Shown in pieces: positions 1 to 11,158 of a DNA stretch of 64,000 nt (position 1 is its first letter; the number at the start of each line of letters is the position of its first letter). The stretch lies in NCBI GenBank assembly GCA_963920705.1, contig OY987236.1, positions 6,310,190-6,374,189 of the forward strand, read 5' to 3'. Source of the DNA: Odiellus spinosus (Eukaryota; Arthropoda; Arachnida; Opiliones; Phalangiidae). The notes under the pieces were generated by a model that was not told where the DNA came from, did not search any database, and saw only the letters and a program-made list of their open reading frames with translations. Position numbers and translations under genes: made by a program.

Positions 1-299
1 TTTTTCCCGGGATTTTAATTGGCGTTCTTCTTAAGTGAACTATGGTGAATATTGACTGCTCTCTTTTGGATGTTTGAATAAACATGGAATTTTGTGGTAA
101 GTCAGTTTTTTTTTTAATGCTCTCCCTTTTAGTCTTAATGGTAATGTGTAAGCCAATATTAATTTAGTTATTTTAAGCTTATGGATTCAAGAACTATTGG
201 TTGTCTAGAAACACAGCCAAACACTTAAGATAACTATACTATTTTTTGTTACAATCTATATACCATTTAATTAAATTCTTGGACTCTGACCTATCTAAT

Positions 300-800
300 C
301 GCACTTCATAAAATACTACGTAATAATCAAGAGTTCGTACGGAACCAAGATAAGTCGGGGATTTCTAAAATGTGTGGACAAATGGTCAAGGATTTCAAAT
401 ATTCCGCAGAACTTCCATCTGGTCCCTAGAATACCTTAAAGTTCTTTTGTTACTAGGTTCCTAAACCACCCTTAAATACTTTACTGAGGATGAATATCTA
501 TTTAGATATCTAGGTAACTTGAAGATCTCTCTAGTTAATGAGTCCTCTTGAGTATGAAGTGAAGGAGAAGAAAGAAAAAAAGATTTCCACCTAGCTCTCC
601 TAAAATATTTGTGCCAGACAATAAGGCAACTATTAATTTGCCACAAAGATCCCATTTTCATTGTAAATTGATCCCTTTTGAAAAAGTCACCATTTCCCAT
701 TTTATTTTTTGGATTTTGCTGGAAAGTTGGGAATTTCTTTTGGTCAACCAAAAATAGCATCATGGCGAAAATTGGTCGGGGATTATCAGCCCAAAATTTC
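300..800. repeat. Diverged relative of the mariner-like element at 33341-33846
   Basis: Short blocks recur in the same order as in the FRMD6-intron element: 'agataagtc(g/a)gggatttc' followed by an 'aaatg' (about 347-372 here, 33418-33445 there), then an 'aaaattgg(t/c)c' block near 765 (here) and 33610 (there). The ends are not recognisable. Probably an old, decayed copy of the same family. Confidence 0.35.
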
Positions 801-2053
801 GTACGAACCCTGTGATCTCTTGACCATCAATGTTATGATTTTTAGTGCATTCATAGCAGACTATACAAAGGTTTAGAGTCGATAGGTACCTAACATGGTC
901 ACCTTTCTAGTAGATGAGAGAAATTGTAGTTGGTAATTTGAACCACGCATATAGGTGCTGGTGAGGTCTAAAAGAAAAGGAGCAATAATAATTGTCAAAG
1001 TTTGAATTTGATGGGAAAACAATTTTTGAGAGTCAGAGTCCAATTGAAACAGTCTTCATTAAAGTTGATCTAGACCAAGAACATGTAATTGTTAGTGCAA
1101 ACAGAGTTTGGAAGAGAACCGTGTGATACGGTTGGAAAAATTAGTTTTCTGGCTATTGGTACTTTTGGTTATCAGATGCGATGGAAACATATTTTATCCA
1201 AATGAACCATGGTTCTGAGATGGTTTAATCTAGTTGCACTTTCCCACTTTATCCACCTTCATATCACATGGTTTTCATCAAAATTCGTCACGTACCCATT
1301 TGGTTTATACCTTATTGTGTAAAATAATATTTGGTTATTAGGATGACATTATACATTCGGAATTAACAAGGAGTCCAAAAGAGGAATTTTTAAATTTAAA
1401 ACCGTTTTAGCAGTTTTGAAATTAATACAGAATACTAAAGTTACTTTGCTTTAATTTTTAAATCCTTTTTCCATTTACATCCGTTATTACATCAGATAAT
1501 GAGGCACTTAACGTATAAGATTAAACTGTGAAGAAGCCATAAGTTTACCAATTCAGTTTTTTTGGCACTATCTAAGTTTCAATTCCTTCTCATAGCTGAA
1601 GGTACAGAAACCTGTTTTCTCGAGGCTGTGTCGAGCCTTTTGTTTTAACCTTTAATTTGCCGTATCACGTCTTTAAAAGCTAAATTTATCAATTACAATA
1701 TTGATTTTATTGTTTTTAATAGGGCTTACATCTCTTTTTCTCTTCTCTTCCAAAATACCTTTCTTTCAGATTTGCATGACACATTTTTATTTCGTCAAAA
1801 ACAAAAATAAAACCACTTTGAAGCTATCCCAGCTCAATTAGCTTTGAAAAAAGACGAGAAGTTTCTTAGCAAAAAATACCTATCAATTAGTAGATATATT
1901 CATTTTGTGGTGGCTATCTCATCTAGATTTGCCTTTATGGTCTTATTTTTTATTTATTTTACTCTATTCGCTACTGGATATTCAACTTAAAGTCGCCACT
2001 TAATGCGTAGTCATATTTTGAGCCTTATAACCAAAAAGTGCCACAAATTTGAA

Positions 2054-2198
2054 GTCTGTAATTTCCGGAACACCAGGCGCTCTTAATTGCGTACGAGCCG
2101 CATCTAGTGGAAGGAAAAAGGGTTGTTTTTCACACAAAAAAGTCGCAATTAACTGCATATACGAAGCAGCGCTTGGTATTCTGGAAATAATTGTAGAT
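2054..2198. mobile_element. Small inverted-repeat element (MITE-like), about 145 bp
   Basis: The left arm (2054-2081) and the right arm (2169-2198) are imperfect reverse complements: 'aatttccggaacaccaggcgct' type left end against a right end that reads, reversed, as 'aatttccagaataccaagcgct' with a few differences (18-19 matches in 22). No coding capacity. No clear target-site duplication was found, so the superfamily is not assigned. Confidence 0.55.
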
Positions 2199-3048
2199 TA
2201 GGTGAAATTTAAGAATATAAAACCTACGGTATACTGACGGTCAAGTTCCATTAGCGAATAGAAAGTCTAATGCGTGAAGCACGCTGCAGACTTGTATGGG
2301 CTCCGTTCATGCATGTCTGGTTTTAAGTCATTCTTGGGAATGTTAAAATATATTGCATGCATGTTGTTATGGTCTTCTTTTGTTTTAAGTTAAAAAATTG
2401 TGCCCAACTATCCTCAAAAAATTTACTTCTACCTTAAAAACAAATTACCGCGAATGGCTATAATCATTTAACAAATTACTTTTAACCTTATTTTAAAAGA
2501 TAAAGGCGCTGATAGGGCGGTTGATATAAATACTATTTGTGGTATAAGCGGGTCAAAAGTTGATTTAACACGCTGGATTGCTTCGAAAAAACCAGCGCTT
2601 GAAAATATTCATGTACGGAGCCCATCAACTACCTCGCTTCGGAGAGGAAGCTTAAAAAAAAATCTTTGCTGGTATGCCTAATAATTTGTAGAAGAAACGA
2701 GTGCATTTGCAGAGAGATGATAACTAGTTGTAATTATAGTTTTTGCGTGAACTGTTTTTATTAACACTCTATTGTGTTTCGAGCCAAACCTCTCTGCATT
2801 GGGCTCTATTGTATTCTGCGAAACTTACAAAAGTTAGAATAAACTACGGGATCTTATTAGTTTTAGAAGTCATGTTTGAATATCTCTTGAAAGTTTCGCG
2901 AGTACCTTCAAATATTTGCTTCAATAGTTAGTTTTTGGTCCCCCTGAAAGATGTTCTTTTTGTTTTAGGTTAAAATACGAGACCCCGCATCTATAAAATT
3001 ATCAAAAAAAGTAACCAAAAACAAAAAACAAAGATTAGAAATGAAAAA

Positions 3049-5312
3049 ATGATGCAAGCGCATGATCGGGTGTCCATTGAAGAAAATCAAAAATCTTTCG
3101 CTTGCGAAATTTGTTGGAGACGTTTTGCCCGCGAAACTGATTTAAAGACTCACGTGTGGATTCACACTCAATCTCAAGAAAAGGGTTTTTCTTGCGATTT
3201 GTGCCATCGAGCCTTCCCGTGCGCAACGACTCTTAATAGTCACTTTAAAAGGACCCACAAGGATGTTACTTTGTCCCCTCAACCCGTCGTATCATCTCCT
3301 CTTCCCATATCAACGCCACCGCCTTCCCAAATACAATCCCAATCAATACAACAAGTTAGAAGTCCTCAGCAACAACAGCAGTTGTCTGTGCCCTCAAGCC
3401 AGCAACTTTCCATTGCTACGAGTCAAGAACTTTCCATCTCAACTTCCCAGCAACTACCGGTTTCTCCAGATTCAGCGACTAGGAAAAATTCTCCCCCCTG
3501 TGGCGTGTGTGGCAAGAAATTCGCCTTCAAATACTACGTGAAGATACACCAGACCGTACGTTAATTTTATAAATTAAAAACAAAATCACATAAAACGTGT
3601 CTTGTAGTAGTGTTTTTATTTTACTCTGAGTTTAGTTTATCGTTTTGATATTCGAAGAGTATTTAGATGTGAAATAAAAAATTGCCCATATATTTATATA
3701 TAGAATGACTTTACGTCTCCCGCAGGTTCACACAAAAGAGAAGCCCTATATTTGCGACTTGTGCCATAAAACCTTTAGTCAAGCCTCCAGCCGAAATCGC
3801 CACCGAAAAGAAATGCACAAAGAAGACTCTGACGTACAACAAAATGGTGGTGGCTTGCAATTGGGGGTATCTGATAGTTCAGAAAACAAAGTCTCTCAGT
3901 TTGACGTATTAGGCAAGCAATACCCATCAAACCGCGGTGCACTGTATGAAGTCCATCCTGTTCCAGATACGAAAGAAAAACCCTATATTTGTGACTTGTG
4001 CCATAAGAGGTTCACCCAAGCTTCTAGTAGGAACCGGCATCTAAAGGAGATGCATAAAGACGGAGACACTCCTCTACCACCTGGAGAAAGCCCACCAGGA
4101 ACTAGAAGAGCTGTTGGAGTGTTGACGAGGAATGTTGGGCCTTCCTGTCAAGTTTGTTCCAAACGCTTCCCTTGCAAATCATTATTGGAAATTCATATGC
4201 GCGTACATACGAAGGAAAGACCTTATTCGTGCGAAATATGCTACAAGACATTCACGCAAGTCTCCAGTAGAAACTTTCATCGAAGAAAGATGCACAAGGA
4301 TTTGATCTTGAGTTTACTTCCTCCTCAGAGTCAGCAGCAAGAGCAACAAGAACAGCAACAGCAGTTGGCTTTGAAGCAAACCACTTTGGTGGAAAGTGGA
4401 GGTAAATTGGTGCCTGAATGCGGAGTTTGTGGAAAGAGGTTTCCTTGTAAAAGTCTGATGGAAATTCACATGCGCGTCCATACCAAGGAGCGTCCCTACT
4501 CATGTGACCTATGTTTTAAGACTTTTACCCAAGTCTCCAGTAGAAATTTTCATCGAAGGAAAATTCACAAGGAGCAAATCGCGTCTCCCAATAGTCAAAC
4601 TTCGTCTTCGTCTCAAAGTAGTTTACCGCAGCCTCTGGCTCTCGGAGTATGCCTACCAAAGGCGCCTTCAACACCAAGATTACATCAAACACCATCCAGT
4701 CAGCTAACGGATTGTCATCAAAAACAACTGATGCAGTCTACGCAACTTACCCAACATCAAGAACAACCAAATCAGCTTTCCCAGCAACAACAAAATCAGC
4801 TTGCCCATCAACAGCAATCCCAGCTTTCCCAACAACAGCAATCCCAGCTTTCCCAACAGCAGCAATCCCAACTTTCCCAACAACAGCAATCCCAGCTTTC
4901 CCAGCTGCAGATGCAATCCCAATTGGCACAGCAATCCCAGCAACAACACCAAACCCAAAACCCTCAATTATCACAGCAACTTTCACAACAGCAATTAAAT
5001 AACCAGCAAAACCCTATGTCCCCTTTAACCCAGCAGTCTCAACTTCAGCCATGCCAGCTCTCTCACCAACAACATAGACAATCCCCGCTTTCACCTCAAC
5101 GCCAATCACCCCCATCTCAACAACCGCAGTTATCCCCATCACCCACCATTACGCAACAACAAGCAAATCTACACCAGCATTCGCGTTCGCACGTTCTTCA
5201 TCAAGTTCAAGCTGAAACCCCTTCTCAGACAGGCCAGTCTCTACTCGTAGACTCGGAAAACAAGAATTTCCATTGTAAAATGTGCGCTTCGAGTAGTTTT
5301 AATTACAAGTAG
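3049..5312 (+). CDS. ZF-A: C2H2 zinc-finger protein with glutamine-rich C-terminus
   Basis: Two coding exons, 3049-3555 and 3726-5312 (698 codons, 697 residues). Nine C2H2 fingers are visible, starting with CEICWRRF and a second finger CDLCHRAF, then alternating CxVCxK-type and CDLCxKxF(S/T)Q-type fingers with TKEKP or TKERP linkers. The 170-bp intron cuts finger 3 between its two zinc-binding histidines (HQT then VHTKEKP). Residues after the ninth finger form a long Gln/Ser/Pro region with repeated QLSQQQQS blocks. The protein ends in a half finger, FHCKMCASSSFNYK, with only the Cys pair. The start is the first ATG of a tandem ATG ATG, shared with ZF-B; an in-frame TAA lies upstream at 2971. 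Likely a nuclear DNA-binding regulator; target unknown and family not named. Confidence 0.85.
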
Positions 5313-5338
5313 GCGTAACAAAAATGCGACCTCTCGGA

Positions 5339-5344
5339 AAATAA
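5339..5344 (+). terminator. AATAAA poly(A) signal of ZF-A
   Basis: AATAAA lies 27 bp after the ZF-A stop codon, the only canonical signal close to it. Confidence 0.55.
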
Positions 5345-6439
5345 ACAAACCAAAAAACCTTCCATAAAAATAAAACCGATGATTTAATTTTATTTTAAAA
5401 CGTTTTCTAGATAATCTGTGCAAAATCCGTATGCAAAAACACTGTTCCCTGGTTCTCGCTCTTCCGTTTTAATAGGCTTTGTTATCTTAGCATAATAACG
5501 CTAACCTATTTTTATAAACCAAAAATAACTTAAAACTGAAAATCATCTGCCAGGCTATGCGCAGATTTATGTAGGGCTCGTCTTTTCTATCGTATCTAAC
5601 TTTACTTTTTACTTTCTTTCTACCTTCATTTCTATTATACGTTTCGCTTTTTCCCTAAACCATAGTACAGTGTAGTAATGGTGCTAAAACAGCTTTGGTG
5701 TATTTAGATTTGGCATGTTCGTATCCCAAATTATTTCATTCATTGGTTTTTAAAAATTAAAGCAAAAAATCCTACCTCATATTCTGTAGTATAGTGACGT
5801 CAAATTCAACATTGATTTATTGTTAATTTCAATTAACCAGTAGCATCTCTTAATTTTTTGGCTGTGCATCGAATACCAGTAGTTGACACGTAGTATAATT
5901 TCTCAAATCTTACAAAATTACTGCCGATTCTTGATTTTTCGAGATTTTTTTGTGGTAGTTAATAGCCATACTTCCTGGATATGTTTATTTGTATATGCCG
6001 AAATCATTCGGGACTAAGATATCATGAAATCAGACCAATTGGGATGGTATCAGCCAGTTGGCTATGTGCAATTAATGTGACCAGATTAATCTTCCTATTG
6101 ATTAAAAGACTTTGCTGTATGAATGTAAGATTCGAGAAAAAGAAAATTCTAGTTCAGTTTCCAAAAAATACTAAGCTAAGCTACACTCCCTCCTAACTCA
6201 ATAATTTGGTTTCTTGGAGATGGAGGAAGTCCTATGGCTTTGTATATTCTGATGAAACATCAGACTGATTCTGAGTAATGAGAATGTGCGCTGTATGGTT
6301 ATGTACCTAGTTTTTCAGTGTTATCGTGAATTTATTTATGTTTCATAAATAGATTCATGGTGTTATGATATTTTGTAAACCAATAATTTGAAAGTCCAGG
6401 ATTAGGAGGAAAAAAGTACCCTCATAGATGAAAATATTA

Positions 6440-6530
6440 CATCACACCTCGGGGTGGGTTTGAACCACCAACCTTCTGGGTTTCTTCACTGCCATGATTA
6501 ACGGTATTAAAAATCCCTGTTCCCCCTAGT
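6440..6530 (-). repeat. Possible tRNA-derived SINE fragment
   Basis: On the minus strand there is a perfect T-arm-like hairpin, GGTGG-TTCAAAC-CCACC, with canonical loop TTCAAAC. About 28 bases upstream is an A-box-like TGGCAGTGAAG. No closed acceptor stem can be formed, so it is not a functional tRNA gene. A related GGTGG-CTCAAAC-CTACC stretch lies on the plus strand near 25225-25245. Confidence 0.35.
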
Positions 6531-8906
6531 CCGGGATTAGTTTACAAAATAATGTTTGCGAACTGTTAAACACGTACAAATGTTAACAATGTGAGCTTGT
6601 GAATTGGCTTTTTTTTTTTTTTTTTTTTCAATTCTTTGAAACAGTAGGCTATTTTTGCACGTAAAATGAGCCAAATAATATTAAAATTAATTTATTTTTA
6701 TTAATTTTTTCTCCTAATTAATTTTGGTTTACAAATAGATGTTTTCTTTTATTTTACAGGGATAATTGAACCGATGTCAGCTAGGCAGGGGGCCCTCTAT
6801 GCAAAACACGCAAAAAATAAAGCAAAAACTTTTATTTTTTCTGAATAAAACTAAAAAAAATCAAGGGGCATGTTTAATGGTGTAAAACAATTACGCTGTT
6901 TACTGTTTTTTTTTGAAGTTTTGAAAAGCTCAGGTTAAATTCCTTTAAATCATGAATCAGGGTTATAATCTTTAAAAGATACGCAAACTAAGTGTGTCCA
7001 TACCAAAAGCGGTGCTTTCGTATAGCGCCAGCGCCATAAATATTATAAATTTACTAAACTTAAATATGCTAGCAAAGACAGGTAGCTTTTCCCCCAAATC
7101 TCATCATCAAATAATTCGAAAGATAGCCGCTTAGCAATTAATTTCAAAATTTAATGTCTAGGTTATTCTTATTCTGTTGAGATTTGCATTATGTTTAATG
7201 AGAACTTGACAAACCTTTTGCTGTTAAAATATCAAATAATCATCGCTTATAATTGAAAATTATAATTTAATCAGTAAAGTGAAGCTTTGAAATTCGTTCA
7301 ACTTATAGTTAATGAAAGTAAGATAACACCCCCCCCCCCCTAAATAATATTCAAGTTTTCCATCGCTACGCGCGTATTGTTTTAAAAATTCAAAATAAAT
7401 ATAAGCTATGCGGGTTCAATAATGCCACAAAACTCTTTAAAGATTGCAATGTTAGTGTTGTTTAAGAGACGAAAAAAATATGCTCCTAATTAAAAGAATA
7501 TCTATTAACTGTTTTAAAAAGATAAATCGAAATGTTGTTATAAATAAGATCATAAACACCGTTATTTAAATTAGCGCGTCAGAGACCTTTTCTTTCGGTT
7601 TATAAAAACTGCGATAGTTTTTAAATACTACTAAACTACAGTAGGCATTATCTTTCCCATCTCTTTGTTTAATTTCAGGAGTCAAAACTGCGCATCATAT
7701 ATGTATATATATCAATATATATACTATGTTATTTCTCATATCTTACAAACCCATTTTAATTCGTTTTCAGTAAAAAGTCCAGTGTTCTTTTTCGTAAAAT
7801 TGACAATAATTGTTGGTAAAAAGAGAACCAAATTATCTCCCCTAACACCGTAAAATTAATTTTATTTAAACAGTTTTAAATGACAAAATTACATCATACT
7901 ATACTTACTAATGAATGATTTTAGATATGAGATCTATAATATACATCAGTGTCGTATAATTGTTTATGAAATAGCTGATTTTGTCCACCAACTCCCGCAG
8001 GGACGTCCCCCAAGGAAATTGTACATGTTCTTAAGGTTTATTTCTCATTGCTTGTTAAAAATAGGCAATATGATTGTAAAATATAAATTGAATAAGAAGA
8101 ATCTAACCTACAAGAGCTAGAAAATGTAGAAACCATTTTTGTGCACCCCTTACCCCGAGAAATTTAGGAAAACCCTAGCACATTACTTGAAAATGTATAC
8201 TCCAGTTGAATAAACGACTAAAATATTATTTTAAAGTCATTTAATAATATATGTTTTTGCAAAAGGCATGCTGTGAAGTTTTACTAATTCTTGATACCTC
8301 AAAGAACACTGCGTAAAATAAACTTTGATGGGGATGGTTTTTATATGCAAGTATTTCAAATTGTTTTTATTCATGTGATACAACTATACAACCTAGGTGG
8401 AAGGCGGATTGGAAACCCAAAAAGTTGTATTAGAGATGCAGTAATGTACCTTAAAGACTAGATCCTGCCATATAAGTTGTATCACTTGAAAATTGCAGAC
8501 TTTTCCTAATTCAATGCATGAAAACATTTCTGTATCGAGTTGTGTCTATAAGCTCATTTTTTCTGACTCGTTTTTGCGAGGAGAAAAAAAAGTCTAGTTC
8601 ATATATGACACATGCACTTCCGATTGATTCATTTTGCAAAACTGAGCCAAGAATGAGTTTTATTTAAATGTTTAGAAAGAAAAATGATGACAATTATGAT
8701 GGAAAGTCGGCGGATTGAATTCCAAAGGTTGTTTTGGTTTTTAACCTTATTACATAATGGTTTAACGGTGTAAGAGGTTAAATTGTTGTTATTCATTAAC
8801 TTGTACTGGAACTATGTTTTTCCCCGTTTATTTTTCAGCTTGAATTAGAAACGTTCTTGATGAGAGATGGGCATAATTGGAGGTTGAGAGGGGGTATGAG
8901 TGCAAA

Positions 8907-11102
8907 ATGATGCAAACTCATGACAGAGGCTCCATCGACGAAAAGTCCTTTGCCTGCGAAATTTGTTGGCGACGATATTCTCGTGAATCGGATCTAAAAT
9001 CTCACCTTTGGATTCACACTCAAGAGTCCAAAACATTTTCCTGCGACATTTGCCATAGAGCTTTTCCTTGCCTAAACAGTCGGAACAACCATTTTCGGAG
9101 GACGCACAAAGAGGAGAGCGTCAGTCAATCTTGCGGGTCTAGTCACGCTAGCCACACTGTTCAGCCGTTGCCCTTGGTTCCAGCCAGGGTTGATAGCAGT
9201 CACAGTAGCCAAGTGTCAACCACTCAGAGTACCAATAGCCGAGGGAAACATAGCGCACCTTGTCTGGTTAGATTTGATTTAATTTTTATCAAAAGACAGT
9301 GATTTGGATATTTATTAATGTACCTATCAGGTTTGTGGGAAAACTTTCGCATTCCGTAGCTACATAAAGATCCATCAAACTGTAAGGAATTAATCTTAAG
9401 TGGGTTGCGGCCTTAGAAGAGCCTAAAATTCTTGTAAAAATTATTTCAAATGGAAATTTAAGTTCTTTTAAGACTACAACTGAGTATATAAATGTATATT
9501 TAGAAATCTTGTAAGGGTGGATCCAAATGTTTTGCCTTTTTACCAACCCTTTTTAGGTGCACACGAAAGAAAAGCCATATGGATGTGGTTAGTTTATATT
9601 TTATAGTTGATAGTTAAAATTTGTTTCAGCAGCCAGGGAATTTTTTTGATTTCATAACAAACAAACAAAAAAAAACAGATTTATGCCATAAGAAGTTCTC
9701 ACAACCTAGTAGCCGTAACCGGCATAGAAAAGAAATGCACAGAGAAAAAAATGCTCTTGGTGAATTGCCTCCAAAAGTTGGGCCACCCTGCGGTGTTTGT
9801 GGAAAGATCTTTCCTTGCAAAAGGTAATAATGTATTAAAGTTTTATTGAAATAATATAAATTTATATTTTTTTCAAATTAAAGCTTGCTAGATATTCATA
9901 ACCGAGTTCATACGAAAGAAAGACCCTATTCTTGTGACCTTTGCTTTAAGGTAAAAATTCTTTAAACGCTCGCCAACTGTCTTGTGTAGTGACTATCTGA
10001 ACTCAAATGTTCTATTGACTATTTGTTAGACTTTCACTCAAGTCAGCAGTAGAAACTTTCACCTTCGAAAAGTTCATAAAGAGGTAAGCATAGTTACTCC
10101 ACTTAATCAGAATCAAAGCCAAGCGCAACTGGCCATAGCGGATCAACCGCATCAAAACGAGAATCAACAGCGCAAAAATTCCCCTCCTTGCGGAGTCTGT
10201 GGCAAGACATTTGCCTTCAAAAACTATTTGGAAGTACGATTTGATGCCTAAAAAGTTTGATTCTAAGTTTAACGTGACTAACTATGTATAATTTTTCATG
10301 CCTATCAGGTGCACCAACGGGTAAAACATTTTTCTAGGAAATAAGAGATTAAATTAGGGTTTGGTCTGCGAGATTTTAGACTTACAATACATGTTTCTAA
10401 CTGTTCAAACAGGTTCATAGCAAAGAAAAACCTTATAACTGTGATTTGTGTGGTAAAACCTTCAGTCAAGCTTCGAGTCGGAATTTTCATCGCCGAAGAA
10501 TCCATAAAGAAGCTACCCCAAATACTTCACACAGTTCTCATATACCAGGTCAATTCAATCAAGAACAGTTAAGAGAAGAATTAAGACAAGAACAACTCAG
10601 GCAAGAGTTGAGAGAAGAACTTAGACAAGAACTTAGACAAGAAATTCGACAAGAACTGAGACAGGAGCTCAGGCCACCTCCTTCCGAGCAGGAACGTCAA
10701 AATCACCGGCTCGAGAGTTTAAGATTAGAAACCATAAGGCAAGAAAATTTATTAAGGCACGAGAATCTCAGACTTGATAATTTGACTTCTGATAATCTCA
10801 GGCACGAAAATTTAACCCCTGAAAATCTCAGACACCCTGATAGTTTAAGACACGAGAATTTGAGACAAGCCCCATTAAGGCACGAGAGTTTAACTCACGA
10901 AAACTTGAGGCAAGAACATTTAAGACAAGAGCAGCTCAGGCAAACAATCGGTACTCCCCAACCTCAATCGAATCACGTCTCTCAAGCTTCAACTCCTCAA
11001 CCTTTAGCTTTGTGCTTGCAACCTCATCCGGGCTCAGTTCACAGTGATAACAATAAAGGATTCAATTGTAAGGGCTGTACAAATAACTTTGGGTACATGT
11101 AA
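8907..11102 (+). CDS. ZF-B: C2H2 zinc-finger protein with LRxEN-repeat C-terminus
   Basis: Eight exons: 8907-9266, 9331-9381, 9557-9587, 9679-9823, 9884-9950, 10030-10233, 10309-10320 and 10413-11102 (520 codons, 519 residues). Eight C2H2 fingers, in order CEICWRRY, CDICHRAF, CLVCGKTF, CDLCHKKF, CGVCGKIF, CDLCFKTF, CGVCGKTF, CDLCGKTF. Several fingers are split by introns. Exon 7 is only 12 nt and supplies V-H-Q-R, including the first zinc-binding His of finger 7. The last exon carries a long charged segment of LRQEL-like and ENLRH-like five-residue repeats, then the half-finger tail CKGCTNNFGYM. The start ATG ATG (8907) matches ZF-A; a TAA sits at 8874. Paralogue of ZF-A and ZF-C. Function unknown beyond probable DNA binding. 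Confidence 0.8.
10309..10320 (+). other. 12-nt microexon of ZF-B (V-H-Q-R)
   Basis: Flanked by an acceptor (cctatcag) and a donor (gtaaaaca). Without it finger 7 lacks its first histidine; with it the spacing is C-x2-C-x12-H-x3-H. It is in phase 0 on both sides, so skipping keeps the frame but destroys the finger. Confidence 0.75.
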
Positions 11103-11158
11103 AATAGATTTTGACCATTCTAAAAAAAATCACGCAGTCCAAGACCATTTCTTCCATT
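11103..11158 (+). other. 56-nt spacer between the ZF-B stop and the ZF-C start
   Basis: Too short for a usual poly(A) region plus promoter. It contains an acceptor-like sequence (aaaatcacgcag, ending about 11140) just before the ZF-C ATG at 11159. The nearest AATAAA upstream (about 11052) is inside ZF-B coding sequence. This suggests that ZF-C is reached by splicing (cis from an upstream exon, or trans from a spliced leader) rather than from its own promoter. Confidence 0.5.

Larger units (their letters stand above)
1..3048. other. Gene-free spacer upstream of the zinc-finger cluster
   Basis: I see no convincing coding exon here; the open frames are short and match no family I know. The stretch is AT-rich and contains one small inverted-repeat element (listed separately) and a diverged repeat near 300-800. 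A possible 3' splice site (tttttgttttag, ending 2968) precedes the first zinc-finger exon, so a 5' non-coding exon of ZF-A may lie in this spacer, but I cannot place it. Confidence 0.5.
5313..8906. other. Spacer between ZF-A and ZF-B
   Basis: No gene recognised. It contains a C10 run near 7329, a T-rich tract near 6610, and one tRNA-like SINE fragment (separate entry). The last part, 8839-8906, is probably 5' untranslated sequence of ZF-B, because a good acceptor (tttttcag) ends at 8838 and in-frame stops lie between it and the ATG at 8907. Confidence 0.45.

Noticed and set aside
461-763. 100-codon open frame on the minus strand
   Set aside because: No family resemblance, no supporting splice sites, and it overlaps the diverged repeat region.
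4252-5002. Extra genes opposite or beside the ZF-A glutamine region
   Set aside because: They are shadow frames of the CAG/CAA-rich coding sequence, and ZF-A carries clear domain evidence.
6440-6530. tRNA gene on the minus strand
   Set aside because: Only the T-arm is convincing; no acceptor stem or anticodon arm can be paired, so it is listed as a possible SINE fragment.
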